This document shows positions 26,560 to 34,369 of a stretch of 64,000 nt of DNA, in pieces. The notes under the pieces are model-generated. The model did no database searches, was not told where the DNA came from, and worked only from the letters and a program-made list of their open reading frames with translations. The stretch comes from JAFAXD01 sp051985675. GTDB lineage: Bacteria; Pseudomonadota; Alphaproteobacteria; Rhizobiales; Xanthobacteraceae. The position numbers and the translations under genes are program-made. The stretch's first letter is position 1. Each line of letters starts with the position of its first letter. The DNA is taken from contig JBPYFJ010000152.1 in the NCBI GenBank assembly GCA_051985675.1, forward strand, positions 33,393 through 97,392, given 5' to 3'.

Positions 26560-26767
26560 AACCACGTCAAAGGCGCCCTTGCAACCCGGCGCGGCGCCAC
26601 GCCGCAACCGGCCCGTGAGGAAAAATCTTGCTTACAATTCAACCTCTTGCGCGCGGACAGCCGCAGCGGCTGCGCGGCGCCCGTAAGCCTTGAACACTTG
26701 GCTTGCGATTTCCCGCGCCCACTTCATTCTGCTACACATCGCGACCGACGGCGGGATGGCCTTGGTC

Positions 26768-27130
26768 ATGCGCTGGTTCCGAACCAACCGAAGAGCATCG
26801 GGCACGTTGGCGCTATTCGCGCTCGCGCTGCAGGTCACGCTCGCGTTCGGTCACATCCACCTGCGCGATTTTGCCGGCGTGTACGGCGTGTCGCTCGCCC
26901 TGGCACAGGCGGCCGCTCGCTCAACGTCCGGCGATCACAACACCCATCAATCGACCGACGACTACTGTCTAATCTGTGCAAGCGTCAATCTGGCGGGCAC
27001 GGCCGTGCCGCCAGTTGCGCTGTTACTGCCGGTCGATTCGACCGAAACGTCCTATCGGCACTTCTGCTCGACAGTCTGCAATCGCATTGATCGAGCGCTG
27101 TTTAGCGCGCGCGCCCCTCCCCTCGCCTGA
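26768..27130 (+). CDS. DUF2946-type membrane/periplasmic protein, copy 1
   Basis: A 120-aa protein: basic start MRWFRTNRRASG, one hydrophobic helix (TLALFALALQVTLAFGHIHL), then a His/Cys-bearing domain with STDDYCLICASVNLAG and RHFCSTVCNRID. This matches the DUF2946 pattern, often encoded beside TonB-dependent metal receptors. The start is chosen by alignment with copy 2; earlier TTG/ATG codons in frame exist. The CxxC and His residues could bind a metal, which is inference. It is the first gene of the metal-uptake candidate cluster. Confidence 0.72.
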   Translation: MRWFRTNRRASGTLALFALALQVTLAFGHIHLRDFAGVYGVSLALAQAAARSTSGDHNTHQSTDDYCLICASVNLAGTAVPPVALLLPVDSTETSYRHFCSTVCNRIDRALFSARAPPLA

Positions 27131-27148
27131 CCATCGATCGAGCCGACC

Positions 27149-27174
27149 GCATCGTCGTCATTTGACGGCGATGC
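27149..27174 (+). other. Stem-loop after DUF2946 copy 1
   Basis: GCATCGTCGTCA pairs with TGACGGCGATGC (one mismatch), 18 nt after the stop. The equivalent place after copy 2 has a different sequence but the same stem. There is no U-run after it, so it is not a classical terminator; it may be a processing or stabilising element. Confidence 0.55.
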
Positions 27175-27254
27175 GATGCGCCTGCGTTCGTCCGCGCGCC
27201 ATTTCGCGCGTGGGCGTGAGCTCATCGAATCGGTGTCGGGTTGGGAGCGAACTT

Positions 27255-27437
27255 ATGTGCAAGCAATCTTGCCGACTGCTCTGTGCAATCGTGATGTTTG
27301 GGATATGCAGCGCCGCATACGCGAGAGGCGGGACTTACCACCACGCCGAGCCTGTTTTTCGGAAATCGGTCGAGACAACGAAGAAGCCGGTCAAAGCGCC
27401 GGTCCATCGCGATCGGCGCCAATCCTACCAGCGGTAG
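27255..27437 (+). CDS. Small secreted basic peptide (60 aa)
   Basis: MCKQSCRLLCAIVMFGICSAAYARGG gives a good signal peptide, cleaved after AYA, leaving a roughly 36-residue basic mature peptide rich in Lys/Arg with three His (YHHAEP and HRDRRQ). GGGAGCG lies 8 nt before the ATG. It sits between the two DUF2946 copies in the same direction. No known family is recognised. The gene is short, so support rests on the signal peptide, ribosome site and context. Confidence 0.55.
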   Translation: MCKQSCRLLCAIVMFGICSAAYARGGTYHHAEPVFRKSVETTKKPVKAPVHRDRRQSYQR

Positions 27438-27573
27438 CACCGGTTGCAGGCCTTGGGGCTTGTGGCCCAGCGACCACACCCCAGTAAATTCGCAAGATTC
27501 ACGCTGAATGGCGCCCTTCACTTGCCACGGTCTTCTGACTAGCATGAGCCAGGCTGACCTAAGTGACCTTGAG

Positions 27574-27942
27574 ATGCGCTGGTTTCGAACCAATCGCAGG
27601 TTTGCTGGAACGCTCGCGCTGCTGGCGCTGGCGCTGCAGTTCACGCTGTCGTTCGGCCATATCCACGTGCGCGATTTCGCTGGGGTGCCGGGCGTGGCTC
27701 TCGCTCAGGCGCAGCCAACAGCCGCTGACCGGACCGGGGACCCGGGTACCGGCCATTCCACCGACGATTATTGTCTCATTTGCGCGACCGCAAACCTCGC
27801 GGGCACGCTTGTGCTTCCGAGCCAGGTCGCGCTCGTATTGCCGGTCGCTTCGACCGACACATCCTACGAGCATTTCTGCGCGACCTTCTGCGGCCGCATT
27901 GATCACGCGCTATTTCGCGCGCGCGCACCTCCGTTCGCCTGA
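27574..27942 (+). CDS. DUF2946-type membrane/periplasmic protein, copy 2
   Basis: A 122-aa paralogue of copy 1 with the same layout: MRWFRTNRRFAG, a helix with FTLSFGHIHVRDFAG, HSTDDYCLICATANLAG and EHFCATFCGRIDHALF. Differences are concentrated in the linker between helix and CxxC region. The retained His and Cys residues argue that both copies are functional. It lies 153 nt before the TonB-dependent receptor in the same direction. The proposed role, periplasmic metal handling for the receptor system, is inferred from context. Confidence 0.72.
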   Translation: MRWFRTNRRFAGTLALLALALQFTLSFGHIHVRDFAGVPGVALAQAQPTAADRTGDPGTGHSTDDYCLICATANLAGTLVLPSQVALVLPVASTDTSYEHFCATFCGRIDHALFRARAPPFA

Positions 27943-27961
27943 CCAATCGTTCGAGCCGACT

Positions 27962-27990
27962 GCATCGCTTTGATTTTTCAACAGCGATGC
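27962..27990 (+). other. Stem-loop after DUF2946 copy 2
   Basis: GCATCGCT (27962-27969) pairs perfectly with AGCGATGC (27983-27990) around a T-rich 13-nt loop. The counterpart after copy 1 has changed bases on both sides while keeping pairing, hinting at a conserved RNA structure in the leader of the receptor gene. Confidence 0.55.
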
Positions 27991-28095
27991 GATCAGCGCA
28001 TGTAGCGACGCGCGTTTACGCGCGCGGCCTGAGCTCATCGATCGGTGTCGACGCGCTTGCCGAGCGCTGTCGCGTAGAGGGTTTTAGAGAGGAAG

Positions 28096-30378
28096 ATGCG
28101 TACCGCCGTTCGTGCCGGACTGCTTCTTGGCAGTTCCGCGCTCGCCAGCATGGTGGCCAGCGATTGGTCCCATGCGCAAACAGAGTTGCCCGAAGTGAAG
28201 GTCACCGCGCCCAAGGAAACCCCCAAGCCGGCGCCGAAGAAGACGGCCGCGCGCAAACCGGCGCCCCGAGCTGTCGCGGCGCCCCGCCCGGCCGCGGCGC
28301 CGACGCCCCCGCCGCCGTCGCCGGAGCAGGTCGCCGCGCAGGCGGCGCAGCAGGTGATCAGTCAAAACCAGGTCCTTGATCAGAAGATCACCAACAACAT
28401 CACGCCGCCGCTTGGTGCAACCACCTACCAAATCACCCGGGACACGATCGAAACGCTGCCGGGCGGCAGCAACACGTCGCTCGAAAAGGTTCTCTTGCAG
28501 GCGCCGGGCGTCACCCAGGATGTGGCCGTTCAGGGCGGCATCCATATCCGCAACGAGCACGCCAACATCGCCTACCGCTTCAACGGCATCCTGCTGCCGG
28601 ACGGCGTGCAGGGCTTCGGCCAGGTGCTGGAGAGCAATTTCATCGGCAGCATGGCATTGCTCACCGGTGTGCTCCCGGCCCAATACGGGCTGCGGACGGC
28701 CGGCGTGCTCGATATCACGACGCGGATTCCCAACTCCCCCGGCAGCGGCAGCATCAGCATGTACGGGGGGTCGCACGAGACTGCTACGCCGAGCTTCGAA
28801 TATGGTGGCGTCGTTGGGCAGACCCAGTATTTCGCCACCGGCCGCTACTGGGGCTCCGACATCGGTCTCAACAACACCATCCCGGACCGCCAGGCGATCC
28901 ACGACCACACCGCGCAGGCGCGCGGTTTTGCCTACATGTCGACCCTGCTCGATCCGGAGACCCGCGTCAGCACCATCTTCGGCGCTTGGAAGGCCAAGTT
29001 CCAGATTCCCAACACGCCGGGCAACTTTCCGGCGTTCACGGTCAATGGTGTGGGCCCGTTCTCGCCGCAGAACAATTCGGCGACGCTCAACGAAAATCAA
29101 TACGAGAGCAACGTGGTCGGCGTCATGGCATGGCAGCGCTCGACACTTCAGTACGACGCCCAGTTGGCCTACTTTACCCGTTACAACAGCGTGCACTTCC
29201 AGCCCGACCCGCTTGGCGACATCGTCTTCAATGGCGTCGCATCCAATGTCTTTCGTGGCGCCTTCGTCAACGGTATGCAGGGCGATGCCGCCTACCGACT
29301 CAACGAGCTTCATACCCTGCGGTCCGGATTCATCTCCAGCGGGGAGACCACCAACGTCAACGGCAACAACGCGGTGCTGGGGATGGACGATACCGGGGCA
29401 ACCAGCACGAATCCGTTCACGATCATCGATCCGGTCAGCAAGGTTGGATGGATCGCGGGGTTCTATCTGCACGACGAGTGGAAGCTGACGGATCAGCTGA
29501 CCCTCAACTATGGCTTCCGCTTTGACCAGATGTGGCAGTTCGTCAATACCAACCAGCTCAGCCCGCGCGTGAACATGATCTATACGCCGTTGGACGGGAC
29601 CAAGATTCACGCCGGCTACGCGCGCTATTTCACGCCACCGGTGCAGGCGCTCGCAGGGCCGACCAACACCGTGGCCTTCCTCGACACGACCAATCCCCCC
29701 GGGGTGCTGCAGAACAGCCCGGTGCTGCCGGAACGCTCGCACGTCTTCGACGTCGGCGCGACCCAACAATTCGGGGGGTTCCTGACCGGCCTTGAGATGG
29801 GCGTCGACGGCTATTACAAGATCGCGCACGACCTGATCGACGACGGCCAGTTCGGCGCTGCGTACATATTGACCGCGTTCAACTACGAGAAGGGCGAAAA
29901 CTACGGCGTCGAGTGGACCACGAAGTACAGGAACGGGCCGTTCAGCCTCTATGGCAATTTGGCCTGGGCGGTCCAGCGCGCAACCAATATCGTGTCGAAC
30001 CAGCAGCTGTTCGGCCCCGACCAGCTCGCTTTCATCGCCAACAGCTGGGTCTTCACGGACCACGCCCAGACCTATACGGCTTCGGGCGGCATGGCCTATG
30101 TCTGGAACGGCACTCGTCTGAGCGCCGACATGATCTACGGCAGCGGTCTGCGGGCCGGCGATTTCAATCTGGACCACGTGCCGGCCTATGGACAGATGAA
30201 CCTCGGCGCTTCGCGCGAGATCCCGATGCCGGGCGAAAAGCCGATTACGGTGCGATTCGACATCCTTAACGTGTTCGATTCGACTTACTTCATTCGAAAC
30301 GGCACCGGTATCGGCGTGTTCGCGCCGCAATTTGGCCCCCGTCGCGGCTACTTCGTTGGCGTATCGCAGAAGATCTAG
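28096..30378 (+). CDS. TonB-dependent outer-membrane receptor
   Basis: A 760-aa receptor. A signal peptide ending SHAQ is followed by a TonB box (ELPEVKVTAP, about 30-39), a Pro/Ala/Lys-rich linker (about 40-78), the plug (TIETLPGGSNTSLEKVLLQAPGV, GGIHIRNEHANIAYRFNGI) and a 22-strand-type barrel ending GYFVGVSQKI. AGAGAGGAAG precedes the ATG. It is followed in the same direction by its own exbB, exbD and tonB, and then DUF1007 and NicO genes. This suggests a metal ion or metal chelate such as nickel, cobalt or zinc as substrate, which is inferred. Confidence 0.93.
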   Translation: MRTAVRAGLLLGSSALASMVASDWSHAQTELPEVKVTAPKETPKPAPKKTAARKPAPRAVAAPRPAAAPTPPPPSPEQVAAQAAQQVISQNQVLDQKITNNITPPLGATTYQITRDTIETLPGGSNTSLEKVLLQAPGVTQDVAVQGGIHIRNEHANIAYRFNGILLPDGVQGFGQVLESNFIGSMALLTGVLPAQYGLRTAGVLDITTRIPNSPGSGSISMYGGSHETATPSFEYGGVVGQTQYFATGRYWGSDIGLNNTIPDRQAIHDHTAQARGFAYMSTLLDPETRVSTIFGAWKAKFQIPNTPGNFPAFTVNGVGPFSPQNNSATLNENQYESNVVGVMAWQRSTLQYDAQLAYFTRYNSVHFQPDPLGDIVFNGVASNVFRGAFVNGMQGDAAYRLNELHTLRSGFISSGETTNVNGNNAVLGMDDTGATSTNPFTIIDPVSKVGWIAGFYLHDEWKLTDQLTLNYGFRFDQMWQFVNTNQLSPRVNMIYTPLDGTKIHAGYARYFTPPVQALAGPTNTVAFLDTTNPPGVLQNSPVLPERSHVFDVGATQQFGGFLTGLEMGVDGYYKIAHDLIDDGQFGAAYILTAFNYEKGENYGVEWTTKYRNGPFSLYGNLAWAVQRATNIVSNQQLFGPDQLAFIANSWVFTDHAQTYTASGGMAYVWNGTRLSADMIYGSGLRAGDFNLDHVPAYGQMNLGASREIPMPGEKPITVRFDILNVFDSTYFIRNGTGIGVFAPQFGPRRGYFVGVSQKI

Positions 30379-30395
30379 GCGCAAAGGCAATCAGA

Positions 30396-31352
30396 ATGCT
30401 CCGACAGCAGATATCATCTCGTGTGGCGCGGATGCCCTGCATCCACGCGTTACGTCTAGCCCTCGTATGCGCTGCGATTTTCGCGACCAGCCCATCTGTC
30501 AATGCACAGGCGCCGCAGCCAAATGCGACGCCTGCCGTGACGACTGGCCCCGGTGCGCCGGCGCCGGACAGTCTGCGCCCGCAAATTTCCGAAACGTCCC
30601 CTAGCGCCGAAACTCCGCCTTCCCCGGATACATTGGCGCTGCTGCCGCGCGATCTCTCGCCCTGGGGCATGTTTCTCAATGCCGACAATCTGGTCAAAGC
30701 CGTGATGGTCGGTCTCGCGTTCGCCTCGGTGCTGACCTGGACAATCGCGCTCGCGAAGTGGCTGGAACTTCTGGGCTTCAAGGCGCGGCTGCGCAAAGCG
30801 GATCGGCTCATTGCGGGAGCGCGGTCGCTGACCGAGGCCGAGGACCGCGCCGCCGACGCGGGCGGGGCCGCCATGCGGCTGCTGCGCGCGGCCGTGGTGG
30901 AGCTCGAGAAATCGCCCGACCGCAGCGATCGCGAGGGAATCCGGGAGCGCCTGGCCGCCACGATCGAGCGCATCGAATCGACGGTCGGCCGGCAGCTGGC
31001 GCGCGGCACCGGCATTCTGGGCACGATCGGCGCGACCGCGCCGTTCGTTGGGCTGTTCGGCACCGTCTGGGGCATCATGAACAGCTTCATCGGGATTTCG
31101 AAGGCGCACACGACCAACCTAGCGGTGGTGGCGCCGGGTATCGCCGAGGCGCTGCTTGCGACCGCATTGGGCCTCGCCGCGGCGATCCCGGCGGTCGTGA
31201 TTTACAACTACCTGGCGCGCTCGATTGCCGGCTGCAAGGCGCTGTTCGCCAATACCAGCACCGAGGTCCTCAATCTGACCAGCCGCGACATCGCGCAGCC
31301 GCCCGAACGCAAGCGGACGCCGGTGATGCCCGCGCGGCTGCCGGCGGAGTAG
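30396..31352 (+). CDS. exbB: TonB-system energiser ExbB
   Basis: A 318-aa MotA/TolQ/ExbB proton-channel protein. A signal-like N-terminus and a periplasmic Pro-rich segment (AQAPQPNATPAVTTGPG onward) precede the three ExbB helices: LVKAVMVGLAFASVLTWTIALAKW, GTIGATAPFVGLFGTVWGIMNSF, and LLATALGLAAAIPAVVIYNYLAR. The extended N-terminus is typical of the longer alphaproteobacterial ExbB type. It lies 17 nt after the receptor. With ExbD and TonB it transmits proton-motive force to the receptor. Confidence 0.94.
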   Translation: MLRQQISSRVARMPCIHALRLALVCAAIFATSPSVNAQAPQPNATPAVTTGPGAPAPDSLRPQISETSPSAETPPSPDTLALLPRDLSPWGMFLNADNLVKAVMVGLAFASVLTWTIALAKWLELLGFKARLRKADRLIAGARSLTEAEDRAADAGGAAMRLLRAAVVELEKSPDRSDREGIRERLAATIERIESTVGRQLARGTGILGTIGATAPFVGLFGTVWGIMNSFIGISKAHTTNLAVVAPGIAEALLATALGLAAAIPAVVIYNYLARSIAGCKALFANTSTEVLNLTSRDIAQPPERKRTPVMPARLPAE

Positions 31353-31356
31353 ACCG

Positions 31357-31782
31357 ATGAGCGTCCGTCTCGATCATGGTCAGGACGAGCTCGAGGACAT
31401 CCACGAGATCAACGTCACGCCGTTCATCGACGTCATCCTGGTGCTCCTGATCATCTTCATGATCGCAGCGCCGCTCGCGACGGTCGATGTCAACGTCAAC
31501 CTGCCGGGATTGACCGCCGACCCGCAAAAGCGGCCGGACAAGCCGATCTTCCTCACCATCAAGGCGGATCATACCTTGGCGCTGGGCGACAATCCGATTT
31601 CGCGCGAGTCCCTGGCATCGGCGCTTAACGCGGAGACCAACGGCGACAAGAATCAGAACATCTTTCTGCGCGCCGACAAGTCGCTGCCGTATGGCGACTT
31701 CGCGGAGGTCATCAACCTGCTGCGCCGTGCCGGCTATCTGAAAGTCGCGTTGGTCGGGCTTGAGGCGGACAAGAAGCCGTGA
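31357..31782 (+). CDS. exbD: TonB-system protein ExbD
   Basis: A 141-aa TolR/ExbD protein: one N-terminal helix with the essential membrane Asp (INVTPFIDVILVLLIIFMI), then a periplasmic domain (VNVNLPGLTADPQKRPDKPI and LRRAGYLKVALVGLE). It is 4 nt after exbB and overlaps the tonB start by 4 nt (GTGA), so the trio is coupled. Identification is secure. Confidence 0.95.
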   Translation: MSVRLDHGQDELEDIHEINVTPFIDVILVLLIIFMIAAPLATVDVNVNLPGLTADPQKRPDKPIFLTIKADHTLALGDNPISRESLASALNAETNGDKNQNIFLRADKSLPYGDFAEVINLLRRAGYLKVALVGLEADKKP

Positions 31783-32450
31783 GTATGGGTCTGACCATAC
31801 CTTCGGATCGCACGCAGACAGTCTTGCGTTGGGGCACCTGCTTTGCGGTTGTGCTGCTTGCGCATGTGGCCGGGGTGGCAAAGCTGCTCGAGCACACCGA
31901 CTTTGCCGATGCTCCGCCCGGAGTGGAAGTCGTGAACCTCGATCTTGCGGTCGGCGATCCGCAGGAACAGGTCGATCCCACCCAATACACGCCTCCCAAA
32001 ACTGTCGAGCAGGAGGTCAAGCCGCAGGAAGAGCCGGAGCAGAAGGAAGCCGAGTTGGCGCTTCCGAAGGAGGTTGAACAACCGCAGGCAGTGACGCCGA
32101 CGCCGCCGGCACCTCCCCAAGAAGAGCAGGAAGCGAAGGCGCCCCCGAAGGTCTCGCCGGACGTCGTCCGCAAGTGGCAGATGACGGTGAATACACGGCT
32201 CAATCAATACAAGCGCTATCCTGCCCAGGCCCGTCTGCGCCATCAGGAAGGCAGGGTCATCGTTGCGTTCCTGCTCGACTCCGACGGCCACGTCGTCAAC
32301 GCGAAGATCGTCAAAAGTTCGGGCTCCCCCATTCTCGATCAGGAGACGCTGGACCTGATCACGCGCGCGCAGCCGTATCCGGTCCCGCCTAACGGCGCCG
32401 GCGGGCAGGATTTGTTTCTGCAAGTTCCGATCGCCTATGGACTGCAATAA
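31779..32450 (+). CDS. tonB: Energy transducer TonB
   Basis: A 223-aa TonB: cytoplasmic tail, single helix (CFAVVLLAHVAGVAKLL), a Pro/Glu/Lys-rich periplasmic spacer (about 60-125), then the C-terminal TonB fold (LNQYKRYPAQARLRHQEGRV, GHVVNAKIVKSSGSPILDQETLDLI). The first codon is GTG overlapping the exbD stop; an ATG two codons later is an alternative. Being in the receptor operon, it is probably dedicated to this receptor. Confidence 0.95.
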   Translation: MSMGLTIPSDRTQTVLRWGTCFAVVLLAHVAGVAKLLEHTDFADAPPGVEVVNLDLAVGDPQEQVDPTQYTPPKTVEQEVKPQEEPEQKEAELALPKEVEQPQAVTPTPPAPPQEEQEAKAPPKVSPDVVRKWQMTVNTRLNQYKRYPAQARLRHQEGRVIVAFLLDSDGHVVNAKIVKSSGSPILDQETLDLITRAQPYPVPPNGAGGQDLFLQVPIAYGLQ

Positions 32451-32473
32451 TCACCCGGACAGACGCCGAAGTG

Positions 32474-33175
32474 ATGTTTGAAACAGCGCGCAAACTGGTG
32501 ACCAGGCGACTCCCGACTGCACGAACGCGCGCCGCGCAATGCTTGCTCGCTGGCTTGTGGCTTCTTGCCGTTCCCGCCACGCCCACGTTCGCCCACCCGC
32601 ACGTCTGGGTCACGATCAAGAGCGAGTTGGTCTACGCGCCCGACGGCTCGATCACAGCGATCCGCCACGCCTGGACGTTCGACGACATGTTCTCGGTCTA
32701 CGCAACCCAAGGGATCGAGCACAAGACCAACGGTGCGTTTACCCGCGAGGAATTGGCTTCGCTCGCCGACACCAACGTGACCTCGCTCAAGGAATACGAC
32801 TATTTCAATTACGCGCGGGTGGACGGCAAGAAGCGAAAGGACGTGTTCAGCGATCCGATCGACTACTGGCTCGACTACAAGGATTCCGTGCTGACGCTGC
32901 ATTTCACCTTGCCGCTCAAGACACCGGTGCGGGCCCAGAGCCTTGAGGTCGATGTCTACGACCCCGAATTCTTTATCGACTTCTCCTTCGCCGACGAGGA
33001 TTCGCCGGTGTCCATGGCGAACGCGCCGGCGCAGTGCACGTTGGCCACGGTTCGGCCCAACGATGTGCCATCGGCTTCGAGCCAGCGCCTCAACAAATCG
33101 TTCCAGCCGCCGTCCGAAGCGTTCGCCGGCATGGGTTCGCGGTTCGCCAACAAGATATTGGTGAAATGTCCGTGA
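32474..33175 (+). CDS. DUF1007 periplasmic protein (metal-transport partner)
   Basis: A 233-aa protein with a signal peptide (LLAGLWLLAVPATPTFA) followed at once by HPHVWVTIKSEL, the usual N-terminus of DUF1007 proteins. The new His-Pro-His end could be a metal site. Further family segments are RHAWTFDDMFSVYATQG and LKEYDYFNYARVDG. DUF1007 genes habitually precede or are fused to NicO/RcnA-type permeases, as here, where the coding regions overlap by 10 nt. A role in delivering or accepting Ni/Co (or Zn) in the periplasm is inferred from that pairing. Confidence 0.88.
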   Translation: MFETARKLVTRRLPTARTRAAQCLLAGLWLLAVPATPTFAHPHVWVTIKSELVYAPDGSITAIRHAWTFDDMFSVYATQGIEHKTNGAFTREELASLADTNVTSLKEYDYFNYARVDGKKRKDVFSDPIDYWLDYKDSVLTLHFTLPLKTPVRAQSLEVDVYDPEFFIDFSFADEDSPVSMANAPAQCTLATVRPNDVPSASSQRLNKSFQPPSEAFAGMGSRFANKILVKCP

Positions 33176-34278
33176 CGGCGCCAACGCTGTCGGCCGGGTC
33201 GAACCCGAGGCGCGACATGCTTGTTGTTGCATTGTTGTTGGTCATCGCGGGCGGCCTCGTGTGTGTGCTTTCCGATACCGCGGCCGCGCAGGGCGCCTTC
33301 GGCGTCAACCGTCCGACGCCTGCTGCACCGCCCGAGGATGGCGTGCTCGGCTGGCTGTTGGCGCAGCAGGCATCGTACTATCGCAGCTTCGCCGGCATGA
33401 TCCGTGCCGCAAAGGCCGACGGTACGGCCGTCTATGGCCTGCTTGGCCTGTCGTTTACCTATGGCATCCTGCACGCCGCCGGCCCGGGTCACGGCAAGGC
33501 CGTGATCTCGTCTTATCTCATCGCCAACGGCGAGACATGGCGGCGCGGCGTCGTGTTGTCGTTTGCGTCGGCATTTGTCCAGGCACTTGCCGCGGTCGTG
33601 ATGGTGGGGATTGCGGCGGCGATGCTTGGCGCAACCGCCGCGACTATGGGCAACGCCGTCCGCGCGATCGAGATTGCGAGCTACCTCATGATCATCGCTG
33701 TCGGCGTGCGGCTCTGCTGGGCCAAGGGCCGCGGTTTGCGTATGGAACTACAGCGTTTCAAGTCGGCGCCTGCACACCGACATGGTCACGATCCAGCACA
33801 TGCGACGACCGTGCTGCGCTCCGATGCACATTGCGCCGAGCACCATTACGATCACCACCACGCGAGCCATGCCCATCATGGACCAAGCGAGGCTTGCGAC
33901 CATTCCCACGGTCCGGCGCCGCAGGACCTGACCGGACCGGGCGGATGGCAGCGCGGCCTTGCAGCGATCATCGCTGTTGGTCTGCGGCCGTGTTCGGGCG
34001 CAATCCTTGTCCTGGTTTTCGCACTCGCCCAGGGGTTGTTCTGGGTCGGTGTCGCCTCGACGTTCGTCATGGGGATTGGCACGGCGGTTACGGTCGCGGC
34101 AATCGCGACAATCGCGGTCGGCGCGGGCTCGGTTGCGCGCAAGCTCGCAACCTCCCGCAACGGCGTCGGCGCGCTGGCGCTCTTGGGAGTCGAAGTCGCC
34201 GCATCGATCCTGATCGTCGCGTTCGGACTGCTGCTGCTTACCGGCTATATGGCGAACGAGCGATTGTTCGGCGGCTAA
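33166..34278 (+). CDS. NicO/RcnA-type nickel-cobalt permease with His-rich loop
   Basis: A 370-aa inner-membrane protein. Signal-like first helix, then LSFTYGILHAAGPGHGKAVISSYLI (the HxxxPGHGK core of the NicO family), helices to residue 195, a cytoplasmic-type loop extremely rich in His (about 203-248, including HRHGHDP and HHYDHHHASHAHH), and LAAIIAVGLRPCSGAILVLVFAL with the conserved RPCSGA. RcnA relatives export Ni/Co while others import; the coupling to a TonB receptor argues for uptake here. It overlaps DUF1007 by 10 nt. Confidence 0.9.
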   Translation: MSVTAPTLSAGSNPRRDMLVVALLLVIAGGLVCVLSDTAAAQGAFGVNRPTPAAPPEDGVLGWLLAQQASYYRSFAGMIRAAKADGTAVYGLLGLSFTYGILHAAGPGHGKAVISSYLIANGETWRRGVVLSFASAFVQALAAVVMVGIAAAMLGATAATMGNAVRAIEIASYLMIIAVGVRLCWAKGRGLRMELQRFKSAPAHRHGHDPAHATTVLRSDAHCAEHHYDHHHASHAHHGPSEACDHSHGPAPQDLTGPGGWQRGLAAIIAVGLRPCSGAILVLVFALAQGLFWVGVASTFVMGIGTAVTVAAIATIAVGAGSVARKLATSRNGVGALALLGVEVAASILIVAFGLLLLTGYMANERLFGG

Positions 34279-34369
34279 AGCCGCTCCACAGCGCGACCCG
34301 CATTGTAACAATACTGTCTTATTCGGCACGTAACCATCGCCGACTCGTCCAAACCGATGGGAGACCGCA

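Larger units (their letters stand above)
26768..28056. repeat. Diverged tandem duplication of the DUF2946 unit
   Basis: Copy 1 (about 26768-27232) and copy 2 (about 27574-28053) match not only in the coding part (MRWFRTNRR, DDYCLICA, HFC, FSARAPP / FRARAPP) but also beyond the stop. Both have CGAGCCGAC-GCATCG, a hairpin ending CGATGCGAT, and GAGCTCATCGA-TCGGTGTCG. The duplicated unit is therefore gene plus about 110 bp of 3' flank. Confidence 0.75.

Noticed and set aside
26560..26760. Looked for a cobalamin riboswitch, NikR site or Zur site before the metal cluster
   Set aside because: No B12-box-like conserved core, no long NikR-type dyad and no Zur palindrome could be seen by eye; a covariance-model search would be decisive.
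28084..30390. 768-codon minus-strand frame opposite the TonB-dependent receptor
   Set aside because: The receptor on the plus strand has signal peptide, TonB box, plug and barrel. The antisense frame has none and is an artefact of codon bias, despite its length.
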